38,945 bases of DNA from assembly GCA_015655355.1 (NCBI GenBank), contig JAATFG010000061.1, positions 1 through 38,945 of the forward strand, written 5' to 3'. Position 1 is the stretch's first letter. Each line of letters begins with the position of its first letter. The stretch comes from Lysobacterales bacterium. GTDB lineage: Bacteria; Pseudomonadota; Gammaproteobacteria; Xanthomonadales; Xanthomonadaceae. The position numbers and the translations under genes were made by a program. The notes under the pieces were generated by a model. It did no database searches and was not told the origin of the DNA. It saw nothing but the letters and a program-made list of their open reading frames with translations. Below are positions 32,379-38,945 of this stretch, in pieces.

Positions 32379-33911
32379 ATGCAGCCCATGACGCGTGGTT
32401 GGCGTGTTTCGGTCCTGGCCTTGGGCGTGTTCGGCGCCTTGGCCGCAGGCGATGCGGCCGCATCGGGATTCCAGTTGCGCGAGAACAGCGTCAAGGCGTC
32501 CGGGCGCGCCTCGGCCGGCGCGGCCTCGGCCAAGGGCGACGCCGCGGTGGTCGCCAACAACCCGGCGCTGATGACCACGTTCAAGCTCAAGACCGCGCAG
32601 GTCGACGTCAGCGTCATCGACCTGCGCTTCAAATTCAAGGGCAACACCTGCGCCGCCGGTTCCGCTTACGACGCGGGCGACTACACCTGCGACCGCTACG
32701 TCGGCGAGAACGACAACAAGGGCGGCAATGCCGGTGGCCTGAACCCGGTGCCGGCGATGGCGGTGGTGATTCCGCTGAAGGACAACCTCGAAGGCTTCGC
32801 GGTCGGCGCTTCGCTCGGCGCGCCGTTCGGCCTGAAGACCGACTACGACCCGAACTGGAGCGGGCGTTACCTCGCCACGCTGTCGGACGTGAAGGTGGTC
32901 GATGCGACGTTCTCGGCGGCGGCGAACATCGGCGACAATTTCTCCGTCGGCGTGGGCCTGATCGCCGAATACATGAAGGTCACCCTCGGCGAGCGCATCG
33001 ATTTCGCCAGCGGCGCGTGCAACCAGGCCAACGGCCTCCTGCCCGGTGCCTGCGCGCTGTTGCCGTTGCTGTATCCGGGCACGCCCGACGTCGCCGCGCA
33101 CGAAGCCGACGGCAGCGAGGATGGCAGCGCGCGGATCAGCGGCGACGACGTCGCCTTCGGCTGGAACGCCGGCATCGACTGGCGCCCGACCGACACGCTT
33201 TCGATCGGCCTCGATTACCGCCCCGGGATCAAGCACAAGCTGAAGGGCAGCGGCGATTTCAGCGTGCCGGCGAACATGCAGAACCTGCTCGATTCCGCCG
33301 CGCCGGGGCAATACGCCGATGGCGGCGGCGGCGCCAGGTTCACCGTGCCCAAGGTCGCCACCGCGAGCGTGACGTGGGAAGCCACGCCCAATCTTTCGCT
33401 GATGGCCGAGTACCAGCGCACCGGCTGGTCCTCGCTGAAGGAAATCCGCATCCAGTTCGACGACGTCACCCTCGACGACGGCAGCGTGGTGTCGCGCCCG
33501 GACCAGGTCGAGGATTACAGCTGGCAGGACAGCAACTACTTCGCGCTCGGCGGCGAATACAAGTTCGCCGAAAACTTCGTCCTGCGCGCCGGCGTCGGCT
33601 TCGACCAGTCGCCGATCAGGGACGATTACCGCACGCGCACGCTCGACTACAACGGCGGTGCGCAAGTCACCGACAGCTATCGCACGCCGCGCCTGCCCGA
33701 CGAGGATCGCCGCATCTACGCGCTGGGGTTGAGCTGGAATCCGTCGTGGGCGGGCAACTGGGAATTCGATCTCGACTGGGAACACGTGCAGATCGCGAAG
33801 ACGCCGAAGGTCGATCTGGTCAGCGGCGAAAGCGGGCAGGGCGCGCGCCTGATCGGCGAATTCGCCGGTTCGGCGGACGTGATCGGCATTGCCGCGCAAT
33901 TCGGGTTCTGA
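32379..33911 (+). CDS. FadL/OMPP1/TodX-type outer-membrane channel 1
   Basis: 510 residues, longer than typical FadL (about 440). Signal peptide (VSVLALGVFGALAAGDAAA), then the FadL N-terminal hatch SGFQLRENSVKASGRASAG and NNPALMTTF. The barrel follows, with FNPV-like segments (GLNPVPAMAVVIPL) and APFGLKTDYD, ending IAAQFGF. It likely carries long-chain fatty acids or other hydrophobic molecules. Four Cys in two loops (NTCAAGSAYDAGDYTC; GACNQANGLLPGAC) could form disulfides; the second paralogue has none. Strong ribosome site (aaggagg). Confidence 0.93.
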   Translation: MQPMTRGWRVSVLALGVFGALAAGDAAASGFQLRENSVKASGRASAGAASAKGDAAVVANNPALMTTFKLKTAQVDVSVIDLRFKFKGNTCAAGSAYDAGDYTCDRYVGENDNKGGNAGGLNPVPAMAVVIPLKDNLEGFAVGASLGAPFGLKTDYDPNWSGRYLATLSDVKVVDATFSAAANIGDNFSVGVGLIAEYMKVTLGERIDFASGACNQANGLLPGACALLPLLYPGTPDVAAHEADGSEDGSARISGDDVAFGWNAGIDWRPTDTLSIGLDYRPGIKHKLKGSGDFSVPANMQNLLDSAAPGQYADGGGGARFTVPKVATASVTWEATPNLSLMAEYQRTGWSSLKEIRIQFDDVTLDDGSVVSRPDQVEDYSWQDSNYFALGGEYKFAENFVLRAGVGFDQSPIRDDYRTRTLDYNGGAQVTDSYRTPRLPDEDRRIYALGLSWNPSWAGNWEFDLDWEHVQIAKTPKVDLVSGESGQGARLIGEFAGSADVIGIAAQFGF

Positions 33912-33987
33912 GCAATGTGCACTTGCATCAATACGCGAACGTATCGATGCGAATTCATACCAATGTCGCACAGTACCGGAAACGTTA

Positions 33988-34015
33988 TTGTCGCGTTAGC
34001 GCACGTGGCTATACT
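33988..34015 (+). promoter_or_regulatory. Sigma70-like promoter of the second FadL gene
   Basis: -35 TTGTCG and -10 TATACT (five of six) at 16-bp spacing, with a start expected near 34022 and a leader of about 28 nt. Upstream, ATACG-CGAA-CGTAT (33938-33952 region) is a small inverted repeat that might be an operator. The promoter suggests the paralogue is expressed separately from the first. Confidence 0.65.
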
Positions 34016-34049
34016 GCCTTGCATTACAACGACACATCGGAGTTTTTCC

Positions 34050-35465
34050 ATGTTTGCACGCACCACCCGGTTCTCGCTGCTCGCGCTCGGCATCGCAGGC
34101 GCCTTGGCCATCCACAACGATGCGCACGCCGCCGCGTTCCAGCTCAACGGCGCCAGCGCCAAGGGCCAGGGCACCTCGTTCGCCGGCGAAGTCAGCGCGC
34201 CGGGCGACGCGGCGATCATCGCGGTCAACCCGGCCGGCATGATCGGGCTGAAGGGCCAGCAGCTGCAGGCCGACGCCAGCGTGATCAGCTTCGGTGCCCG
34301 ATTCCATGGCGATGCCACCTATTCCGACGGCTCGACCGTTTCCGGCGGCAATGGCGGCAATGCGGGCACGGTGATCCCGGTGCCGGCGATCTATTACCAC
34401 CTGCCGATCGGCGACAACCAGCATTTCGGCGCGTCGTTGAACGTGCCGTTCGGCTTCACCACCGAATACGACCGCGATTGGGTCGGTCGCTATGCCGGCG
34501 TCAAGACCAAGCTGCAGGCGATCGACTTCACCCTGGCCTATTCGTACGACGTCAACCCGTACGTGTCCTTCGGCGCCAACGTGTTCGCCGAGCGCCTGGA
34601 CATCGATTTCTCGCAGGCCATCGATTTCGCCTCGGCGATCAACGGCATCCTCGGCTCGCAGGCGCTCGATCCTGGCAGTGCCGACGGTTACCTCGACCTG
34701 AAGGGCCACAACACCGCGGTCGGCTTCACCCTCGGCGGCTTGTTCAGCCCGAGCGAGCATTCGCACATCGGCATCAGCTACCGCTCCAAGGTCGACCACA
34801 AGATCACCAACGGCAAGGCCAGCTTCAACAATCCGGCGGACGGCAACTATGCGACGCTGACGCCCAATGCCACTGCGAACGCCCTGATCTCCGCGGGTAC
34901 GGCATTCGGCCTGATCGCGCCGGGCTCGTACACCGACACCGGCGGCAAGGCCACGGTGACGATGCCGGCGGTGGGCAAGATCGGCTTCACCCAGGACATC
35001 AACGAGCAGTGGACGTGGATGGTCAACGTCTCGCGCTCGCAGTGGAGTTCCGCGTTCGACGACATCGTCCTGCACTACGATTCCGGGCAAGATCCGACCA
35101 CGCTGAAGTTCGGCTACCGCGACACCACGATGGCCTCGCTCGGCGCCGAGTACCGCTTCAACCCGGAATGGACCTGGCGCTTCGGCGTGGCTTGGGACCA
35201 GACCCCGACCACGCTGGAATACCGTGACGTGCGCGTGCCCGACCCGACCCGCAAGTGGGCCTCGCTCGGCTTCACCTGGACGCCGAGCCAGAACATCGAG
35301 TGGACGCTCGGCTACACCCACCTGTTCGTGAGCAAGCCGCCGATCGACGAGAACTTCGTCCCCGGCCAGAACGCCGACGGCAGCGACATCGTCACCGGCA
35401 CGCTGCAGGGCGAATACAAGGTCGACGCCGACGTGCTGGCGCTGGGCTTCAACTGGAAGTTCTGA
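34050..35465 (+). CDS. FadL/OMPP1/TodX-type outer-membrane channel 2
   Basis: 471 residues. Signal peptide (FSLLALGIAGALAIHNDAHA), then hatch AAFQLNGASAKGQGTSFAG and the conserved VNPAGMIGLKG. Barrel segments include VPFGFTTEYDRDWVGRYAG, HSHIGISYRSKVDHKI and LGFTWTPSQNIEWTLGY; it ends ALGFNWKF with terminal Phe. It is a classical hydrophobic-compound channel, closest in layout to FadL. The start at 34050 (ribosome site ggag) places the signal at the N-terminus; an upstream in-frame extension is unlikely. It follows the first FadL-like gene by 138 bp. Confidence 0.94.
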   Translation: MFARTTRFSLLALGIAGALAIHNDAHAAAFQLNGASAKGQGTSFAGEVSAPGDAAIIAVNPAGMIGLKGQQLQADASVISFGARFHGDATYSDGSTVSGGNGGNAGTVIPVPAIYYHLPIGDNQHFGASLNVPFGFTTEYDRDWVGRYAGVKTKLQAIDFTLAYSYDVNPYVSFGANVFAERLDIDFSQAIDFASAINGILGSQALDPGSADGYLDLKGHNTAVGFTLGGLFSPSEHSHIGISYRSKVDHKITNGKASFNNPADGNYATLTPNATANALISAGTAFGLIAPGSYTDTGGKATVTMPAVGKIGFTQDINEQWTWMVNVSRSQWSSAFDDIVLHYDSGQDPTTLKFGYRDTTMASLGAEYRFNPEWTWRFGVAWDQTPTTLEYRDVRVPDPTRKWASLGFTWTPSQNIEWTLGYTHLFVSKPPIDENFVPGQNADGSDIVTGTLQGEYKVDADVLALGFNWKF

Positions 35466-35488
35466 GCGCCGCCACACCCTGGCAATGC

Positions 35489-35518
35489 GAAAAAGCCCGC
35501 GGTTTCGCGGGCTTTTTC
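35489..35518. terminator. Intrinsic terminator after the second FadL gene
   Basis: Perfect 13-bp stem GAAAAAGCCCGCG/CGCGGGCTTTTTC with a GTTT loop, 23 bp after the stop. The core GAAAAAGCCCGC also forms the stem at 23721, so the two share a common form. Confidence 0.9.
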
Positions 35519-35603
35519 TTGTGCGCCGGTCAAAGGTCCGTGGCGCGATCCTGCGTGATGCGCGTGTTCCGCCATGCGCCCGTGCGCGAATGCGCGCGCC
35601 GCG

Positions 35604-36836
35604 TCAGGCCGCGGCCGCGGCTGCGGCGCGCACCTGCACGCGGTCGCGGCCCTGGCGCTTGGCTTCGTACATCGCTTCGTCCGCGTCGCGCATCAGTTCT
35701 TCGATGTCGTCGACGGCGTGGTGCCCCGCGCTGGCCACGCCGGCGCTGACCGTGATTTTCTCCGGGGCGATGCCGTCGATCTGCAGCGTCGCCACTTCAC
35801 GGCGGATGCGTTCGGCCAGCAGCCGCGCGTCGTCGCAGTTGGCGTCCAGCGCGACCACGACGAACTCCTCGCCGCCGATGCGCGCGAGCAGGTCGCTGCT
35901 GCGGATGCAATGCCGCACCGCCTCGCAGAAGCGGCGCAGCACCTCGTCGCCGACGGCGTGGCCATGGCGGTCGTTGACGCGCTTGAAATGGTCCAGGTCG
36001 AGCACGATCACCGCGGTGCCGCGCGAACGCGTCGGGCGCGACGCGATCAGTAGTTCGTTGTCGAGGCCGCGGCGGTTGAGCGCGTTGGTCAGCGGGTCGA
36101 ACAGCGCGTAGCGGCGCAGCGATTCGGCGGCGCGGAAGCTGCCGAGCATCAACATGCAGAAATTCATCACGAACCACAGGTTGAGGTCGAGCGTTTCCCA
36201 GCCCTTGACCGGTTCGTAGGCGCTGGCCAGCGCGTAGCCGAGGTCGCGTGCGTACAGGCAGGCGAGCAGGGCGCCGACCACCATCATCAGCCGCGCGGGA
36301 AAGCGATAGGGCGCATGGTCGAGCTTGTCCAGCCACACCACGATCACCGCCAGCGCGATGATTTCCGCCACGCTCAGCGCCATGCCCTGCGCGTTGAGCG
36401 TGCCGGGCCAGGCCCACGCGGCCAGTGGCATCGCGATGCACAGCGCGACCAGGGCGTAACCGCTGCCGCGCAGGCCGCGGCGTGCGCGCGGATCGATGAA
36501 CTGGACCATGGCACAGGCGAGCAGTGCGACGCCGACGCAGGCGACGACATTGCCGACGCCCGCGAGCCAGTCGACGGCATGGGTGCGTGCGCTGCCGTCG
36601 CCGAGCTGGTAGGCGGCGGAGTCGAGCAGTGCCGAGCCGGCGGTGTAGGCCATGTGCGCAAGGCCCCACAGCGCCACGCCGCGCAGGCCGGGCGAGGCGT
36701 GCGAGACGTACCAGAACAGCGCGAGCAACACTGCCGACAAGGCGAAATCGCCGAGCAGGAGAATGTAGAAGTCCGTGGCCATCGGGGGAAACAACCAGGG
36801 GGCGGGGTGCTGCATCATCGTCATGAACGCGCGCAT
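35604..36836 (-). CDS. Membrane-bound diguanylate cyclase (GGDEF)
   Basis: About 410 residues. Seven hydrophobic spans fill residues 15-240 (for example FYILLLGDFALSAVLLALFW and FPARLMMVVGALLACLY). The GGDEF domain follows, starting DPLTNALNRRGLD with LDLDHFKRVNDRHGH; the active site is RIGGEEFVVV. An RSSD inhibitory I-site lies five residues before GGEEF, so product inhibition by c-di-GMP is expected. It makes c-di-GMP at the inner membrane; the sensory ligand of the 7-helix part is unknown. Start uncertain: ATGs at 36836, 36824, 36818, 36815 and 36782 are in frame, none with a clear ribosome site. Ala-rich C-terminus. Confidence 0.9.
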   Translation of the reverse strand: MRAFMTMMQHPAPWLFPPMATDFYILLLGDFALSAVLLALFWYVSHASPGLRGVALWGLAHMAYTAGSALLDSAAYQLGDGSARTHAVDWLAGVGNVVACVGVALLACAMVQFIDPRARRGLRGSGYALVALCIAMPLAAWAWPGTLNAQGMALSVAEIIALAVIVVWLDKLDHAPYRFPARLMMVVGALLACLYARDLGYALASAYEPVKGWETLDLNLWFVMNFCMLMLGSFRAAESLRRYALFDPLTNALNRRGLDNELLIASRPTRSRGTAVIVLDLDHFKRVNDRHGHAVGDEVLRRFCEAVRHCIRSSDLLARIGGEEFVVVALDANCDDARLLAERIRREVATLQIDGIAPEKITVSAGVASAGHHAVDDIEELMRDADEAMYEAKRQGRDRVQVRAAAAAAA

Positions 36837-36929
36837 GCATTGTGATCGCCGTCGTGCATTGCGATCGACGCGTATCCATGGCGATGAACGGTTCAATTTT
36901 GTCGACGCGGCATTCACGCGCCATCGCTC

Positions 36930-36964
36930 GATCGAGGCGGCATGTCGATGCCGCCGCTTCGATC
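36930..36964. other. Long imperfect hairpin upstream of the cox operon
   Basis: Arms GATCGAGGCGGCAT and ATGCCGCC-(GCT)-TCGATC pair over 14 bp with a 3-nt bulge and a GTCG tetraloop. No T-tract follows, so a simple terminator is unlikely. It is not part of the REP family. Confidence 0.6.
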
Positions 36965-37135
36965 CGGGCACGGCAAAGCAGCGTTGTCCGGCCGGCAGTT
37001 CCGGCGAAACCGGCGGGGACGGCCGCAACGGCGAAGCGGGTTCGGGACGGGATTCACGAGGCGGATGCATGGCGCATCCGGGCGGATCTCGGGCGGGGAG
37101 CGGCATTTTAGGACTTTCGTATGCCGTCGCGCGCC

Positions 37136-37165
37136 TTGCCCCCTTGCGCCGCGCAGGGCTACCAT
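37136..37165 (+). promoter_or_regulatory. Weak candidate promoter of coxB
   Basis: TTGCCC (-35) and TACCAT (-10) at 18-bp spacing. Each matches consensus at only four positions, so another sigma factor or an activator may be needed. Confidence 0.3.
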
Positions 37166-37192
37166 CGACCCAGTGTTGATTGGCGGTTGTTT

Positions 37193-37216
37193 CCGCCGAC
37201 GTGAATGCGTCGGCGG
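37193..37216 (+). other. Leader hairpin of coxB
   Basis: Perfect 9-bp stem CCGCCGACG/CGTCGGCGG with a TGAATG loop, about 100 nt before the coxB start and inside its likely 5' leader. It may stabilise or regulate the mRNA. Confidence 0.55.
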
Positions 37217-37315
37217 CCTCCGGGGAGGGCCTTGTGGCCCGCATGCTTTTAGACGATTCGTTCATTGGTTCGCCACAAGGTCTGGGCAATGACGCAAGCG
37301 ATTGGAAGGGGCAGC

Positions 37316-38155
37316 ATGCAGTTGGCGCAAGCCGTGGTCGGCGCTTCGCCGGCGCAAGCTATTGCAGAGCCGGCAGCGCCGCACCGCTGGCAGTTGAACA
37401 TGGGCTACGGCGTCACCTCGTCGGCGCACAACGCCTACGACGCGCACATGCTCACGTTCTGGATCTGCGTGGGCATCGGCGTCATCGTGTTCGGCGCGAT
37501 GGCGTATTCGGTGTTCGCCTTCCGCAAGTCGAAAGGCGCGGTGCCGGCGAGCTTCACCCACAACACCAAGGCGGAAATCGTGTGGACGGTGATCCCGATC
37601 CTGCTGCTGCTGGCGATGGCCGCACCGGCGACGACCAAGCTGATCAAGATGTACGACACCCGCGACGCCGAACTCACGGTGAAGATCACCGGCGTGCAGT
37701 GGATGTGGAAATACGACTATCTCGGCCAGGGCGTGGCCTTCGGCAGCCGCCTGGCGCGCAATTCGGACGAATTGCGCCAGAGCGGCGCGGTGGTCGATGG
37801 CGCGCAGCATCCCGATTACCTGCTCGAAGTCGATCATCCGCTGGTGTTGCCGGTGAACACCAAGGTGCGCTTCGTGCTGACCAGCGACGACGTCATCCAC
37901 GCCTGGTGGGTGCCGGCGCTGGGCTGGAAGCAGGACGCCGAGCCGGGCATCGTCAACGAAGCGTGGACCGACATCGAGAAGCCCGGCATCTACCGCGGCC
38001 AGTGCGCCGAGTTGTGCGGCAAGGACCATGGCTTCATGCCGATCGTGGTCAAGGCCGTGGGCAAGGAAGAATTCAAGCAATGGCTGGCCGCGCAGAAACC
38101 TGCGGCGCCGGCCGCATCCGCAAGCAGCGCGCCCGCCGCCAGCGGCATGAACTGA
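37316..38155 (+). CDS. coxB: Cytochrome c oxidase subunit II
   Basis: 279 residues from the chosen Met. Two membrane helices (MLTFWICVGIGVIVFGAMAYSV and AEIVWTVIPILLLLAMAAP) are followed by the periplasmic CuA domain: VQWMWKYDY, HAWWVPALG (His ligand) and GQCAELCGKDHGFMPI with both Cys, His and Met ligands. No fused cytochrome c domain. ATG 37316 has a strong ribosome site (ggaagg, 7 nt); ATG 37289 is an alternative and 37265 is less likely. The N-terminus lacks a clear classical signal. The C-terminus is Ala/Ser-rich. coxA begins 12 bp later, so it is an aa3-type operon. Confidence 0.95.
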   Translation: MQLAQAVVGASPAQAIAEPAAPHRWQLNMGYGVTSSAHNAYDAHMLTFWICVGIGVIVFGAMAYSVFAFRKSKGAVPASFTHNTKAEIVWTVIPILLLLAMAAPATTKLIKMYDTRDAELTVKITGVQWMWKYDYLGQGVAFGSRLARNSDELRQSGAVVDGAQHPDYLLEVDHPLVLPVNTKVRFVLTSDDVIHAWWVPALGWKQDAEPGIVNEAWTDIEKPGIYRGQCAELCGKDHGFMPIVVKAVGKEEFKQWLAAQKPAAPAASASSAPAASGMN

Positions 38156-38167
38156 AGGAAACGCACC

Positions 38168-38945
38168 ATGTCCGTGACGCATCCCGAAGCGGTTTCCCAC
38201 GACGATCACCCTCACGGCGAGCATCATCAGGGCTTCGTCGAGCGTTGGTTCTTCTCGACCAACCACAAGGACATCGGCACGCTGTACCTTGTTTTCAGCT
38301 TCATCATGTTCGTCATCGGCGCCGGCATGTCGGTGGTGATCCGCGCCGAACTGGCCGCGCCCGGCCTGCAATTCGTCAAGCCGGAATTCTTCAACCAGAT
38401 GACCGCGGTGCACGCGCTGGTGATGATCTTCGGCGGGGTCATGCCGGCCTTCGTCGGCCTGGCGAACTGGATGATCCCGTTGCAGATCGGCGCGCCGGAC
38501 ATGGCCTTGCCGCGCATGAACAACTGGTCGTTCTGGATCATGCCGTTCGCCTTCGCGCTGCTGTTGTCCACCCTGTTCCTGCCCGGCGGCGCGCCGGCCG
38601 GCGGCTGGACGATGTATCCGCCGCTGTCGCTGCAAGGCGGCATGAACGTCGCGTTCTCGGTGTTCGCGATCCACATGATGGGCGTCAGCTCGATCATGGG
38701 CGCGATCAACATCATCGCCACCGTGCTCAACATGCGCGCACCGGGCATCGACCTGCTGAAGATGCCGATCTTCTGCTGGACCTGGCTGATCACCGCGTTC
38801 CTGCTGATCGCGGTGATGCCGGTGCTGGCCGGCGCGGTGACGATGCTGCTGACCGACAAGTACTTCGGCACCTCGTTCTTCAACGCGGCCGGCGGCGGCG
38901 ACCCGGTGATGTACCAGCACATCTTCTGGTTCTTCGGCCACCCCG
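38168..38945 (+). CDS. coxA: Cytochrome c oxidase subunit I (5' part, cut by window end)
   Basis: The first 259 codons of the haem-copper oxidase core subunit. A His-rich N-terminus (HDDHPHGEHHQ) precedes WFFSTNHKDIGTLY, a hallmark of subunit I. The haem a ligand His is in FNQMTAVHALVMIFGG; PLQIGAPDMALPRMNN and PPLSLQGG follow. The sequence ends at FWFFGHP, just before the CuB-site HPEVY completes. Ribosome site aaggaaa. Haem a3/CuB ligands and the K-channel lie outside the window. Confidence 0.95.
   Translation, partial: MSVTHPEAVSHDDHPHGEHHQGFVERWFFSTNHKDIGTLYLVFSFIMFVIGAGMSVVIRAELAAPGLQFVKPEFFNQMTAVHALVMIFGGVMPAFVGLANWMIPLQIGAPDMALPRMNNWSFWIMPFAFALLLSTLFLPGGAPAGGWTMYPPLSLQGGMNVAFSVFAIHMMGVSSIMGAINIIATVLNMRAPGIDLLKMPIFCWTWLITAFLLIAVMPVLAGAVTMLLTDKYFGTSFFNAAGGGDPVMYQHIFWFFGHP

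Larger units (their letters stand above)
36837..37315. other. Intergenic region between diguanylate cyclase and coxB, rich in hairpins
   Basis: About 480 bp without a convincing gene. It contains a long hairpin at 36930-36964, another at 37193-37216, a smaller one GGGCC-TTGT-GGCCC (37227-37240), and a weak promoter TTGCCC-18 bp-TACCAT (37136-37165). The leader of coxB would be about 145 nt. One open frame (36842-37111) lacks a ribosome site and resembles no protein that I know. Confidence 0.55.

Noticed and set aside
32069-35227. Plus-strand 1052-codon frame over DUF1820 and both FadL genes
   Set aside because: It crosses two clear stop/start borders of real genes in another frame and is Arg-rich without motifs.
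36842-37111. Possible 89-residue gene in the gap before coxB
   Set aside because: No ribosome site, no recognisable features, and it is interrupted by the hairpin sequence; low confidence as coding.
1-38945. tRNA, rRNA, riboswitch and prophage genes
   Set aside because: No cloverleaf, rRNA segment, known riboswitch core or phage gene was recognised by eye; a covariance-model scan could still find small RNAs.

Overview
The window looks like chromosomal DNA of a high-GC gammaproteobacterium of the Xanthomonadaceae/Lysobacteraceae (order Lysobacterales). The pointers are a complete long-chain olefin (oleABCD) cluster, an Ax21-like outer-membrane barrel, DUF4156 and DUF1820 proteins, and interspersed REP-type inverted repeats with the CCGGAAT/ATTCCGG core common in that order. 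Genus and species cannot be fixed from sequence alone. No prophage, insertion sequence, CRISPR array, rRNA or tRNA was recognised; almost everything is housekeeping.

Layout. 1-1341 (minus) is a truncated ABC exporter, followed by a UspA protein (1495-1941) and an Old Yellow Enzyme (2165-3262). On the minus strand, 6294-3308 is a tight operon hemD-hemX-hemY-MAPEG, with an unusually short HemY. 6323-9578 (plus) holds a thioesterase, an exported protein, a YibN-like rhodanese, secB and gpsA. 9690-11433 (minus) holds an Ax21-like barrel, trmL and two very small genes behind a GGTG-N16-CACC operator. 11819-15146 (plus) is a periplasmic M16 protease and a DUF4156 lipoprotein.

15327-20538 is the olefin pathway: OleA condenses two acyl-CoAs head to head, OleD reduces the 2-alkyl-3-ketoacid, OleC closes the beta-lactone and OleB decarboxylates it to the cis-olefin. 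A small cysteine-cluster gene on the other strand sits between oleB and oleC. ubiJ-ubiB (20563-22877) follow at once. Next come an AmiD-like amidase, a periplasmic thioredoxin, truC, a second MAPEG protein and an M28 lipoprotein peptidase. 27550-31844 is gpmI-envC-ctpA (glycolysis, septal amidase activation, C-terminal processing protease). 31946-35465 holds DUF1820 and two tandem FadL-type barrels. 35604-36836 (minus) is a membrane diguanylate cyclase. The right edge starts an aa3-type oxidase operon (coxB, then coxA cut by the window end).

The least explained parts are the two-gene small-protein operon at 11022-11433 with a 16-residue internal repeat and a YtrA-type operator, the terminator-like hairpin touching the oleB start, the two dispersed repeat families, the REP unit that runs into the start of envC, and the hairpin-rich leader between the cyclase and coxB.
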